From M55B127 sp034521955 (lineage in GTDB: Bacteria > Bacillota > Halanaerobiia > Halanaerobiales > M55B127), in assembly GCA_034521955.1 (NCBI GenBank), contig JAXHLT010000006.1:124001-188000 (forward strand): a DNA stretch of 64,000 bases, read 5' to 3'. Below the pieces are notes generated by a model. The model saw only the letters and a program-made list of their open reading frames with translations. It was not told the origin of the DNA and did not search any database. A program made the position numbers and the translations under genes. Positions 10,201-18,463 of the stretch are shown here, one piece after another; position 1 is the stretch's first letter, and each line of letters begins with the position of its first letter.

Positions 10201-11660
10201 GCTTAGATGATTATACAGTAAATATTGAAACCAAGTTAAATGAATTAACTCTTTCGAACATACAGTTTAGTCATATAACCGGTGAAATAAACTATAATAG
10301 TAATAACAATTCTTTAAGATTAGAACAATCACTTGATCAAGCAAACAATCAATATATTAGACTTTTTGGTAGAATAAATGTAGCTGATTTATCAATATCA
10401 GAGTTAGTATTAAATGTTAATAAGTATAATTTAAACCATATGGCTTTAATAAATGGAGATATTAATAGATTACAGGGTAGCATAAATGGTAATATAACCT
10501 TTAGTGGCAAATTGTTACGCCCAAATTTAACTGGTAATATGAAAATTAATTTACCTGAAATAAAACTTAATGGTATTTCCTCATTAAGGGAAATAGATGG
10601 AGACTTAACTTTCACTGAAGAAAAAATTACAGTTAAAAATATTAATGGAAATTATGGTGAAGGAACCTTTAATGTAACAGGCAATATAAATTATATGAAT
10701 CCCGATAATTTTTGGGAACTTAGACTTAAAGGTAATAATATGAGTATTAACCAGGGTTCTTTTAACGGAAAATTTGATCCTGATATAAGGGTCTTAAACG
10801 AATTTCGTACTCCACTTATCTTTGGGGATATTAACATATATGACTTAATAGTTAATACTGAGCTAAATTGGCCTGGGTCAAGTGGTGATAGCACTGAAAG
10901 TTTCTTTAAACCCGAACTTAAATTAAGTTTAAAACCAAAAGAAAATGTTTATTTTAGAGATCAAAATATTGATATACTTGTGGAAGGGGGTAGTTTAGAA
11001 CTTAATTATATAGAAAATGAACTAACTCTTTTAGGAAAGTTAACAAGTAATCAAGGTACACTTGATTACTATAATAATAAATTTTTAATAAATAATGTTA
11101 ATGCGACATTTGATCGTTTCAGCGAAAATATACCGAATATACATTTAGTAGGTAGTACCATGACGAGTGGTACAAGAATATTTATCTATGTTGATGGACC
11201 TGCTAATAATTTAAATATTAGTTTTGGTTCACAACCTGAGTTACCTGAAGATAGAATAATTGCACTTTTAACTAGCAGAGGGGGATTAAGCGGCTTTACT
11301 TCTGAAAATGGTAATCTTGGACCAACTTCATTTGTAGAGTCAGAACTATTTAGATATGTAGGTGAACAGGTTCAACTTAACTTTATTCAACAAATTGAAA
11401 GAACCTTTGCAAATATCTTAGAGTTAGACCGTTTTGAATTAGACACCTATTCTCTTGCAGGGGATAGAGAACTTACGCTTTATTTAGGGAAGAATTTAAA
11501 TGACCAAATCTATTTACAGTATATTGGAAGATTTTCCCCGGAAATTACTGACAGTGAAATCACCTTAGAATATGATATCAATAAATATCTTAACTTTGAA
11601 GCTGGTTGGTATGGGGAAGGAGATTATAGATTCTTGCTTGAAACAAATATCGAATTTTAA
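7278..11660 (+). CDS. tamB: TamB-like AsmA-superfamily periplasm-spanning protein
   Basis: Large protein anchored in the inner membrane by one N-terminal helix (about residues 7-25), with the rest predicted to form a long groove-like beta taco crossing the periplasm. TamB family proteins work with an Omp85 barrel in outer-membrane protein or phospholipid traffic. The 1460-residue chain is made of short repeated beta strands, extremely rich in Asn, Ile and Ser. The C-terminal 200 residues match the TamB (DUF490) domain: GTLDYYNNKFLINN, then LPEDRIIALLTSRGGLSG. GGAGG precedes the ATG. An Omp85 gene follows after 15 nt, as for tamB-tamA pairs. Confidence 0.85.
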   Translation: MRYKDMTIMILIILILAAGFFFFNEVQIDPENVIISRLEEGTGFDIEYSSAKLWPLNEINVEELNLVGDNFILRVPKMSLGYSIFDYFNNTDSVGKIIKYINLENPELVFNTTDSDGESQSAEQVFSETKKSIFNQLKEIYLNIESGNIYINRPGQDYSFENLNTELKINSDQKSILFDLKKGLKIKGPSYNNISINNISTEDFRLSAQLKDNSWEVNIKNDSLDLNQFESIIKENINGEIPQYTIERINGTATAKLNINGVQTNLKNYESELKISDSNINIKSSNNDFTESINVSSADFYFNSNDNTIYTDKLNFSIADNDFNFQGYYNLNNNNYNGELISSNLKVDQSYVNNFLENELPIEFETEGSIKLNIDGNLEQFYLISDIKLGSLLIDGNEFNNINSSIRFLNDHIYVDSLNFETINEGEVDLSGLYDLTNNNYQLEINGKNIKPTTYSTYLDSIDIDEVSSINNVDQYLDGSLDFSLNTTGNSNIIENILKTDIVFTPSRDNIAREQGIKKVSANLVYENQKLFIEKGQINLDDDMINLSGELNLKDESIYVKLRGEEVSLSFLNNYVDLNIDGDNKVSLDLLVKGNLYDPLLEGNLTSESLVYQDYRVNDLLVDFTYSDYNLYFERINGEFDEEVINGKGNIMLDSSLDLKKSIVDITFNSDQVEYNKLDKYLGYELPVRGSVQPRIRVYNSLENLKAEGFFVFSNTTVEIMDQEYVFDKIETTLNWSLDDNSVQLSDTVISKDDFYIIVDGKYENKSLNFNFKAKSFDIAEVRLIDNVRGLFDFKGSLTGNINNPEIQLDFNSSNFMYNRFLSDEFSGQITYKDDTIGLEGLKLKRNSSIYNISGLVSDVSEGQSLDLEVKTDRGNVNEIIYLFDYRTSYSLDFPFEGKINLNGTIENPEMNLSISLIDNFINIVDIDGEISRENINLNLEGRNIPLKLIEKPGFFSTDLKYGGKFSFTGSMKGSLDDYTVNIETKLNELTLSNIQFSHITGEINYNSNNNSLRLEQSLDQANNQYIRLFGRINVADLSISELVLNVNKYNLNHMALINGDINRLQGSINGNITFSGKLLRPNLTGNMKINLPEIKLNGISSLREIDGDLTFTEEKITVKNINGNYGEGTFNVTGNINYMNPDNFWELRLKGNNMSINQGSFNGKFDPDIRVLNEFRTPLIFGDINIYDLIVNTELNWPGSSGDSTESFFKPELKLSLKPKENVYFRDQNIDILVEGGSLELNYIENELTLLGKLTSNQGTLDYYNNKFLINNVNATFDRFSENIPNIHLVGSTMTSGTRIFIYVDGPANNLNISFGSQPELPEDRIIALLTSRGGLSGFTSENGNLGPTSFVESELFRYVGEQVQLNFIQQIERTFANILELDRFELDTYSLAGDRELTLYLGKNLNDQIYLQYIGRFSPEITDSEITLEYDINKYLNFEAGWYGEGDYRFLLETNIEF

Positions 11661-11675
11661 TGAAGGAGGAAAATA

Positions 11676-13349
11676 ATGAAAAAAAGACATGTATTATTAG
11701 TAATATCTGTACTTTTATTGACAGCATTACTGTCAGGGCAGATTGCAGCACAAACACAAGACCAAACGATTGAAGCTATAGAATTTCAGGGTAATGAAAA
11801 TGTAATGAGTCAAGAACTTTTTTCTGTAATTGAAATTAAACAAGGAGAACAATTTGATAGTGATAAAATCAAAAGTGATATGCAGGCGATTTATGATTTA
11901 GGATACTTTCAAGATATCACTGTTAACTTTCAAAATTATGAGGGTGGACTAAAAGTAATTTATAATGTTGTTGAAAATCCAATTTTACAAAAAATAAATA
12001 TAGAAGGTTCAGAAGTTTATGATCGAGAACAGATCATTGAATGGATGGGAATAAGTGAAGGTAAAATACTTAATGTTAATAAGTTAAATGAAGGTTTAAA
12101 AAATGTAGTTACCAAACATCAGGATAATGGATATATTCTTGTAAACTATGCAGATGTAAATATATCTGAAGATGGTGTATTAAATGTTATATTAAACTTA
12201 GGACATATAAATGAAATTATCTTAAAGGGTAATCTTAAAACAAAAGACTATGTAATATCCAGAGAAATTGACCTTAAAAAAGGACAAGTTCTTAATGTTG
12301 ATGATCTAAGAACTGCGTCACGTAGCATATATCAGTTAAACTTTTTTGATGATATTAATCCAGAGATGGAAAGAGTTAGTGAAGAAGATAATGATGTTAA
12401 TGTAATAATCAACTTAACCGAAAGAAAAACAGGTAATTTTAATTTTGGTGGTGGCTATAGTTCACGCGACGGTTGGTTTGGATTTGTTAAGGTAGATGAA
12501 TCAAATCTAGGTGGCAATGGTCAAACCATTGGATTTAATTATCAGTTTGGCAAAAATAATTATTATACTGTAAGTTTCCAAGAACCATATTTAATGGGAA
12601 GTGAAACATCTTTCGGTATTAATCTATATAATAGAAGTAGAAGTACAGAAGATGCTGAAGGTGATGTGATATATAAGACTGATACTACTGGTGGCAATGT
12701 AACTCTTGGTCGTGATATATATAATGACTGGAGGGGTACTGTAAGGTATAAGATGGAAAATGTGTTTACAGATTATGTTGATGAAACAACTGGGGATACA
12801 AGAGATCAACTAAGAACAATTACATTAACTGCCAGAAAAGATACCACAAATTATTTGACTAACCCTACAGATGGTAAAATAGATATCTTTTCTATTGAAC
12901 ATGCTGGTAACTTCCTGGGTGGAGATGCAGACTTTACTAAATATGAATTTGATCTAAGAAGATATTTTCCCGGATTTAAAACAGGTCATTCTTTAGCTTT
13001 AAGACTTAATGGAGCAACTTCGACTGGTGTACTACCTGATTATGAAAAATATACCTTGGGTGGTTCAGATAGTTTAAGAGGCTACAAAGCAAATACATTT
13101 AGAGGAGATGCTTCTTTACTTACTCAAATAGAGTATAGAATAGAATTTATGGATAATTTAACAGGTGTAGCTTTTGTAGATGGCGGTCAGACCTGGTTAA
13201 ATGGTGAAGACATTGAGCTTGATAATTTAAACTTTGGTAAAGGTGTAGGTGTTAGACTAAATACTCCAATCGGTCAAATAAGACTTGACTATGGCTGGAA
13301 TGATGATGGAAAAGGTACTGCACACTTTAGCATCGGAAATACATTTTAA
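11676..13349 (+). CDS. bamA: Outer-membrane assembly factor BamA / Omp85 family
   Basis: Outer-membrane barrel that inserts other barrel proteins. The 557-residue precursor has a signal peptide (cleavage after GQIAA near residue 25), three POTRA domains (about 28-101, 103-175 and 176-250) and a C-terminal 16-strand barrel (from about 255). The conserved loop-6 motif appears as LRGY in GGSDSLRGYKANTFRG, and the protein ends with Phe in HFSIGNTF, the usual barrel signal. Three POTRAs is fewer than the five of E. coli BamA and equals TamA. It directly follows tamB and precedes OmpH/Skp genes, the classic bamA neighbour. It may therefore serve both roles; BamA is the safer name. Confidence 0.88.
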   Translation: MKKRHVLLVISVLLLTALLSGQIAAQTQDQTIEAIEFQGNENVMSQELFSVIEIKQGEQFDSDKIKSDMQAIYDLGYFQDITVNFQNYEGGLKVIYNVVENPILQKINIEGSEVYDREQIIEWMGISEGKILNVNKLNEGLKNVVTKHQDNGYILVNYADVNISEDGVLNVILNLGHINEIILKGNLKTKDYVISREIDLKKGQVLNVDDLRTASRSIYQLNFFDDINPEMERVSEEDNDVNVIINLTERKTGNFNFGGGYSSRDGWFGFVKVDESNLGGNGQTIGFNYQFGKNNYYTVSFQEPYLMGSETSFGINLYNRSRSTEDAEGDVIYKTDTTGGNVTLGRDIYNDWRGTVRYKMENVFTDYVDETTGDTRDQLRTITLTARKDTTNYLTNPTDGKIDIFSIEHAGNFLGGDADFTKYEFDLRRYFPGFKTGHSLALRLNGATSTGVLPDYEKYTLGGSDSLRGYKANTFRGDASLLTQIEYRIEFMDNLTGVAFVDGGQTWLNGEDIELDNLNFGKGVGVRLNTPIGQIRLDYGWNDDGKGTAHFSIGNTF

Positions 13350-13372
13350 TTTGAATTGAAAGGAGTAATACT

Positions 13373-13834
13373 TTGGAAGATAAAAAGAATTTAACTTTAG
13401 TTATAATAATATTAGTAGTTGTCACAGCCGCTAGCTTATTACTCCTTTATAGTAATATTAACTTAAAGGATGAGGAAAATGAACTTAAAAATAAGATCGG
13501 TTATGTTAATATCCAAATCTTATTTGACAGTCATCCGCTAAAAAAGGAAGCAGAAGAAAAGCTTAATAATCTAGCAAGAGATCTTCAGCTTGAACTGGAG
13601 ACAAAACTAGAAGATGTAGATAAAGAAAACCACCAAGAGTTAATCTATCAATATCAAAACAAACTATCTGAAAAAGAAAATGAACTTATCAATAATGTTG
13701 TAAACAGTATTGAAAATACCATTAATCAAGTTGCTGAAGAAAACGAGATGAAGGCAGTACTAAAAGAAGAAGATGTGATAGATGGTGGTCAAGATATTAC
13801 AGAGTTAATATTAAAAAGAATAGAAGAAAGTTAA
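13373..13834 (+). CDS. OmpH/Skp-family periplasmic chaperone (first copy)
   Basis: Skp-like proteins form trimers whose coiled-coil arms hold unfolded outer-membrane proteins in the periplasm. The 153-residue product starts with TTG behind AAAGGAG and has an uncleaved-looking N-terminal hydrophobic helix (about 8-25). Then comes the OmpH signature IGYVNIQILFDSHP, a long Lys/Glu-rich helix and a closing strand VIDGGQDITELIL, exactly the family plan. It follows bamA by 23 nt, as skp does in Proteobacteria. Membrane anchoring in place of a cleaved signal is my inference from the lack of an AXA site. Confidence 0.82.
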   Translation: MEDKKNLTLVIIILVVVTAASLLLLYSNINLKDEENELKNKIGYVNIQILFDSHPLKKEAEEKLNNLARDLQLELETKLEDVDKENHQELIYQYQNKLSEKENELINNVVNSIENTINQVAEENEMKAVLKEEDVIDGGQDITELILKRIEES

Positions 13835-13868
13835 GTTAATAAAAAATAAAAAGGGGGGAGAATATAAA

Positions 13869-14828
13869 TTGTTAAGTGAAATAACAAGTGGATTACTTAT
13901 TGTTTTAATTTTAATTAGTGGTTTTTTTGCTTATCTAATTCTCTTTGAAATACAAGATATTAATTCTCCCTCTTTAACTTTAAATAAAGCACAGTATCAA
14001 ATAACAGCTGACTTTAATAAAGATGCTTTCAAAGAAAGTATGGAAGAAGATTTTTTAAATACAGTTGAGACTCAGAACAAATGGATTGAAAAACAAAGAG
14101 AAATAAATGATCAGTATGATGAAAAACTAGAAAATGTTGTATATAGTCAAAATTCAGTTTTCATAGATGAATACTATAATGAGATTGAAAAAAGACAAAG
14201 AGAACTGGATAAAGAGTATCAACAATTTGTAGAAGACATTAACTTTGATACAGAAAATATGATTAATTACTATAGTTCAATGGTAAACTATGAAGTAGAA
14301 CAATCACTTGAAAATATAAGATTACAGTATGATGAAGAGTTAAAAGAATTTGAACAACAGGTACAAAAGGAAAAAAGAAATGAACTTTTAAACTACAGAT
14401 TAAAGCTAGAAGTACTTGAACTTTCTGATGAAAAAAGAAAAGAGATACAAGCTAAAATAGAAGAAATACAGAATGATAAAAGTATTAAAATAAGTAATAA
14501 AATGAGTGCAATATACTATAGATTAAGAATAGCAAGTAATGAACTTTCCGAAGCAAGAGATAAAAAAATAGCAAGTTTAAAAGAGATATTAAATAAAGAT
14601 AAAGAAGCTAAAATCAAAAACAAAAAGATAAGTTTAGATAGAATATATAAAGAGTATCAAGAAAACAGATATGCTGCATTATCACAAAAAATAATTGACT
14701 TTGAAGAAACAATTAGTAATGATAAAAATGAATTAATCGAAAAAAGAAATGATATAATAAAAATTGTAACTAGTGATTTAAATACTTTACATAAAATGTA
14801 TCTATTACCTACCGGGGAGAGAAATTAA
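13869..14828 (+). CDS. Membrane-anchored coiled-coil protein between two OmpH genes
   Basis: I do not recognise a named family. The 319-residue product starts with TTG after AAGGGGGG, has one hydrophobic helix at about residues 5-27, and is then almost entirely charged alpha-helix predicted to form coiled coil (about 60-310), rich in Glu, Lys, Gln and Asn. The OmpH start and end strands are absent. It lies between two Skp-like genes and ends exactly where the next gene starts, so all three are surely co-transcribed. A chaperone-like or scaffold role in the periplasm is an inference from context alone. Confidence 0.7.
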   Translation: MLSEITSGLLIVLILISGFFAYLILFEIQDINSPSLTLNKAQYQITADFNKDAFKESMEEDFLNTVETQNKWIEKQREINDQYDEKLENVVYSQNSVFIDEYYNEIEKRQRELDKEYQQFVEDINFDTENMINYYSSMVNYEVEQSLENIRLQYDEELKEFEQQVQKEKRNELLNYRLKLEVLELSDEKRKEIQAKIEEIQNDKSIKISNKMSAIYYRLRIASNELSEARDKKIASLKEILNKDKEAKIKNKKISLDRIYKEYQENRYAALSQKIIDFEETISNDKNELIEKRNDIIKIVTSDLNTLHKMYLLPTGERN

Positions 14829-15260
14829 ATGTATAAAAATATTTCAATTGTTTTAGTTTTAATAATTATAGCTCTTGTAGCATATTATAGTTTCTATACC
14901 ATAGAACCTAAAATTGGTGTAATTGATATGGAACAATTACTTAATGAAAGCAGTAGAGCAGATGAGTTACAAAAAGAATTAGAACAAAAAGGAAAAGAGC
15001 TAGAACAAAATTATAAAGGTGATACTGATAATCCTGAAGAGGTAGAAAACCAAATCTATATGGAATTTGCACAGAACAAACAGGAAATTGAAAGTCAGTT
15101 AAATAAGGAAATACAGACTGTATTAGATGAGATCAATCAAAATAATAAGTACTCAGTTATTCTATATAAAAACAGAGTTTATCAGGGTGGAGAAGATATT
15201 ACTAAGGAAGTAATTTCAAAGTTAGATCAAAAATTTAATGAGGTTGATCAAAATGAATAA
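14829..15260 (+). CDS. OmpH/Skp-family periplasmic chaperone (second copy)
   Basis: Second Skp-like protein, 143 residues. It has an N-terminal hydrophobic helix (about 5-22), the OmpH opening strand PKIGVIDMEQLLNES, a charged helical middle and the closing strand YQGGEDITKEVISKL. Its ATG immediately follows the stop codon of the coiled-coil gene, and its last 8 nt overlap lpxD, which indicates tight translational coupling. It differs enough from the first copy (13373) to be an old paralogue rather than a recent duplication. A link from barrel assembly to lipid A genes at this point is the usual skp-lpxD order of diderm bacteria. Confidence 0.82.
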   Translation: MYKNISIVLVLIIIALVAYYSFYTIEPKIGVIDMEQLLNESSRADELQKELEQKGKELEQNYKGDTDNPEEVENQIYMEFAQNKQEIESQLNKEIQTVLDEINQNNKYSVILYKNRVYQGGEDITKEVISKLDQKFNEVDQNE

Positions 15261-16293
15261 AAACAAAAATAAAGATTTCCCAAAAAGATATACGATTAAA
15301 GACCTTGTTAAGCTGGTCAATGGAAACTATGAAGGAAACTTTTCTAATGATCATTTAATTGAAGGTATAAGTAGTATTGAAGAAAATGATAAAAACAAGA
15401 TAACTTTTGCTGAGAACAAACATTTTTTAAGCAGAGCAGCAGATATGGCTAAAGGTGTTGTGTTAGTTAAAGATGATCTAAAAGACTGTAAAATAGATAA
15501 TGTAATAAAAGTAGAAAATGTAAGATTAAGTTATGCTAAAATTGCTGAAAAGTTTAAGTTTACACCATACCATAAGCCGGGAATACATAAATCGGCAGTT
15601 ATTGAAGATAATGTAGCACTAGGTAAAAATGTTTCAATAAACAGCAATGTATACATAGGTGAAAACACAGAAATCGGAGATAATACAGTAATAGCTCCAG
15701 GTGTAAAGATTTCTGAAAATGTTGTTATTGGAAAAAACGTAGAAATCCATCCTAATGTAGTAATTGAATGTTATTCTGAAATCGGCAATAATGTTGTAAT
15801 TGAAGCAGCAACTGTTATAGGTTCTGAAGGCTATGGTTATATAACAATAGACAATGGAGAACACTACCATATCCCACAGCTGGGAAATGTAGTTATTGAA
15901 GATGATGTAGAGATAGGTTCCAGTGTGACTATTGATAGGGGAACCCAGAGTTCAACTTTAATCGGTAAAGGTACTAAAATTGACAATCAGGTTCAAATTG
16001 GTCATAATGTAAAGGTAGGCAAAAACTGTCTATTAGTTGGACAGGTTGGAATTGCCGGTAGTACTATCTTGGGTGATAATGTTATTCTAGCAGGTCAAGT
16101 AGGTATTATAGACCATGTTGAACTAGGAGATAATGCAATTGTAGGGGCAGCAAGCATTGTTACTTCAGATGTACCTGCAGATTCATTTTATCTAGGTAAT
16201 CCTGCTCAGGACAGATTACAGGAGCTTAAAGCAAGAGCTGTTAGGAATAAACTGCCAGAGTACAGAAGAGAGTTAAACAAGTTAAAAAAATAA
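15253..16293 (+). CDS. lpxD: UDP-3-O-acylglucosamine N-acyltransferase
   Basis: LpxD adds the second acyl chain, at N2 of the UDP-sugar, in lipid A synthesis (third step). The 346-residue product has the N-terminal uridine-binding domain (about 10-100) and then a left-handed beta helix built from hexapeptide repeats (about 105-315), with the catalytic histidine in QIGHNVKVGKN and the VTIDRGTQSST loop. The C-terminal helix binds acyl-ACP. GAGGT at 15240 with ATG 15253 fits better than the in-frame ATG 15238 that covers this site. It overlaps the upstream ompH stop by 8 nt. It opens the lpx segment of the operon. Confidence 0.93.
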   Translation: MNKNKNKDFPKRYTIKDLVKLVNGNYEGNFSNDHLIEGISSIEENDKNKITFAENKHFLSRAADMAKGVVLVKDDLKDCKIDNVIKVENVRLSYAKIAEKFKFTPYHKPGIHKSAVIEDNVALGKNVSINSNVYIGENTEIGDNTVIAPGVKISENVVIGKNVEIHPNVVIECYSEIGNNVVIEAATVIGSEGYGYITIDNGEHYHIPQLGNVVIEDDVEIGSSVTIDRGTQSSTLIGKGTKIDNQVQIGHNVKVGKNCLLVGQVGIAGSTILGDNVILAGQVGIIDHVELGDNAIVGAASIVTSDVPADSFYLGNPAQDRLQELKARAVRNKLPEYRRELNKLKK

Positions 16294-16328
16294 AGAGTTC
16301 TAAAGCATAAACTGAAAGGATGAAGGTT

Positions 16329-17165
16329 TTGTCTGGATACAAAAGAGAGCAGCATACAATTAAAGATACTGCTTTAATTGATGGAATTGGCTTACATTCT
16401 GGAAATGAAGTAAAAATACAGTTCAAACCAGCTCCTCCAGATACAGGTATTGTATTTGTTAGAACTGATCTTAAAGGAAATCCCAAAATAAAGGCTAATG
16501 TAGATAGTGTTGTATCTACAAATAGGTCTACTACATTGGGTAACAAAAAAAACAATATACAGATCCAGACTGTAGAACATTTAATGGCAGCATTATATGC
16601 ATATCAGATTGATAATATTATAATAGAAATAGATGGTCCTGAGCTTCCCGCTTTAGACGGCAGTGCCAGGGTCTATGGTCAACTATTTGATAGTTTGGAA
16701 ATAGAAAACCAGTCTAAAAAAAGAGATGTAATAAAAGTTAAAAAAGGTTTTTTTGTAAAAGGCAAAGATTCCTATCTTGGAGTTTTTCCTTATGATGGTT
16801 TTAAAGTAAATTATTTAATTAAGTATAACCATCCTTTAATTGGTACTCAATACTTTGAATATGAATATAGTAAAGATAGTTTTATAAAAGAAATCATGCC
16901 GGCTAGAACCTTTGGATTTAAAAGTGAAGTTGAAAGCTTAAAAAAAGCGGGTTTGGCTTTAGGAGGCAGCCTTGACAATGCAGTCCTCTTGACAGAAGAT
17001 AGTACTGTAAACAAGTTAAGGTTTAAAGATGAGTTTGTTAGACATAAGGTATTAGACTTAGTAGGAGATCTTTATTTAAATGGACCAATTCAATGTGAAG
17101 TGATTGCAATTAGGTCCGGTCATTCTGACAATTATGAAATAAATAAAATGATTAAAAAAATATAA
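16329..17165 (+). CDS. lpxC: UDP-3-O-acyl-N-acetylglucosamine deacetylase
   Basis: Zinc-dependent deacetylase, the committed step of lipid A synthesis. The zinc and catalytic residues are all visible: TVEHLMAAL (zinc His), FVRHKVLDLVGDLYL (second zinc His and Asp) and SGHSDNYEI (catalytic His). GIGLHSG near the N-terminus is also typical. The product has 278 residues, a bit short of the E. coli enzyme but normal for many phyla. ATG 16320 overlaps the ribosome site AAAGGA (16315-16320); TTG 16329 lies 8 nt downstream of it and is preferred. Here it is a stand-alone LpxC, not the LpxC-FabZ fusion found in some phyla, with fabZ following after 32 nt. Confidence 0.95.
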   Translation: MSGYKREQHTIKDTALIDGIGLHSGNEVKIQFKPAPPDTGIVFVRTDLKGNPKIKANVDSVVSTNRSTTLGNKKNNIQIQTVEHLMAALYAYQIDNIIIEIDGPELPALDGSARVYGQLFDSLEIENQSKKRDVIKVKKGFFVKGKDSYLGVFPYDGFKVNYLIKYNHPLIGTQYFEYEYSKDSFIKEIMPARTFGFKSEVESLKKAGLALGGSLDNAVLLTEDSTVNKLRFKDEFVRHKVLDLVGDLYLNGPIQCEVIAIRSGHSDNYEINKMIKKI

Positions 17166-17197
17166 AAATGATTTGATTTTTAATGGGGTGTAAAAAA

Positions 17198-17620
17198 ATG
17201 TATAATATAGAAGATATACTTGAGATTTTACCACATCGATATCCTTTTTTATTAGTTGATAGAGTTGTTGAAATAGTTCCAGAAAAAAAGGTTACAGCGA
17301 TTAAAAATGTAACATATAATGAAAACTTTTTTCAAGGGCATTACCCACAAAAACCGGTTATGCCTGGTGTATTAATTATTGAAGCCTTAGCACAAACTGG
17401 GGGCTTTTTAATGTTGAATTCTGTTGATAAAACAGATGCAATACCATATTTTGCAGGTATAGATAAAGCTAAATTTAGAAAACCGGTACAACCTGGTGAT
17501 CAGCTAAAACTAATCTGTAGTGTTATTAAACTAAAGGGAAGAGTTGCAAAAGTAAAGGCAGAAGCATATGTTGAAGATGACCTCGTAGCAGAGGGTAGAT
17601 TACTGTTTGCAATGAAATAA
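17198..17620 (+). CDS. fabZ: 3-hydroxyacyl-[ACP] dehydratase FabZ
   Basis: Hot-dog fold dehydratase of type II fatty acid synthesis. It competes with LpxA/LpxD for 3-hydroxyacyl-ACP, and so balances phospholipid and lipid A production. The catalytic His is in LPHRYPFLLVDRV and the catalytic Glu in MPGVLIIEALAQ. The 140-residue length is typical. GGGGTG at 17185-17190 indicates ATG 17198 rather than the in-frame ATG 17183. Its place between lpxC and lpxA is the standard order in diderm genomes. Confidence 0.95.
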   Translation: MYNIEDILEILPHRYPFLLVDRVVEIVPEKKVTAIKNVTYNENFFQGHYPQKPVMPGVLIIEALAQTGGFLMLNSVDKTDAIPYFAGIDKAKFRKPVQPGDQLKLICSVIKLKGRVAKVKAEAYVEDDLVAEGRLLFAMK

Positions 17621-17642
17621 TATTGAAAGGAGACCTGTTATT

Positions 17643-18446
17643 GTGAATAAAGGAAACGAAGAAAAAAAAGTAGTAAATATTTCTGACAGATATGTAAGAG
17701 CAGATATTGATTCCAATGCACAGATAGGTAAAAATGTTAAGATAGGACCATATACTGTGATTGGACCTAATGTGAAAATTGGTGATAACACCGAGATTGG
17801 ATCCCATGTTGTAATACAAGGGGAAACTTTAATAGGGAAAAATAATAAGATCTATCATGGAGCATCATTAGGAATACCAGCTGGAGAAAGCAATGAAGAC
17901 AACACACTATTTATTGGAGATTATAATGTAATCAGGGAATATGTAAGTATTGAAAGCGGTTCTTCTAGAGGTAATGGAGAAACTAAAATAGGTAATAATA
18001 ATATGATAATGGCTTACTGTCATATCTCAACAAACTGTAATCTTTCCAGTGATATTATTATGTCTAATGCTACTTCATTAGGTGAAGAGGTTATGGTAGA
18101 AGACCATGCTGTAATAGCAGGAATGACTAATGTAAGTAAATTTGTTAGAATTGGTAGGGTTGCTATGGTAGGTGCCCACTCAAATGTATTAAAGGATATA
18201 CCTCCCTTTGTTATTGTAGATGGACATCCTGCACAGGTTTCAGGTATAAATATAATCGGACTTAGACGTAATGAGATAAAACCAGCTGTCAGAAAAGAAA
18301 TAAAAAGAGCATATAAAATACTTTACAGGTCTAATTTAGAGATCGATGAAGCCATCTTAGAGATGGATAATAAACTAAATGCGGATCAGGAAATAGAACA
18401 TTTTTTAAGATTTTTAAGAAATGTAAAGCGCGGTATCTGTAGATAG
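17643..18446 (+). CDS. LpxA-like acyltransferase lacking catalytic histidines
   Basis: Left-handed beta-helix protein of 267 residues in the normal lpxA position (fabZ-lpxA-lpxI), with the C-terminal helical LpxA domain (about 200-267). GTG start after AAAGGAG. Comparison with E. coli LpxA motifs shows loss of all key histidines: the AHIAHDC segment reads CHISTNC, so the general base (His125) is Thr130; AGHV reads GEEV (His144 to Glu149); AVHQF reads NVSKF (His160 to Ser165); and IHRGT reads IESGS. The second LpxA at 33560 keeps all of them and aligns without gaps here. By this evidence the protein is unlikely to be an active O-acyltransferase. It may bind ligand, form mixed trimers or have a different reaction. 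Confidence 0.85.
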   Translation: MNKGNEEKKVVNISDRYVRADIDSNAQIGKNVKIGPYTVIGPNVKIGDNTEIGSHVVIQGETLIGKNNKIYHGASLGIPAGESNEDNTLFIGDYNVIREYVSIESGSSRGNGETKIGNNNMIMAYCHISTNCNLSSDIIMSNATSLGEEVMVEDHAVIAGMTNVSKFVRIGRVAMVGAHSNVLKDIPPFVIVDGHPAQVSGINIIGLRRNEIKPAVRKEIKRAYKILYRSNLEIDEAILEMDNKLNADQEIEHFLRFLRNVKRGICR

Positions 18447-18463
18447 AAAGGTGTTTTTTTAAT

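Noticed and set aside
7278..11660. Repeated Asn/Ile-rich codons of the TamB gene as DNA repeats or CRISPR-like units
   Set aside because: The units are protein-level beta-strand repeats without constant length or base identity.
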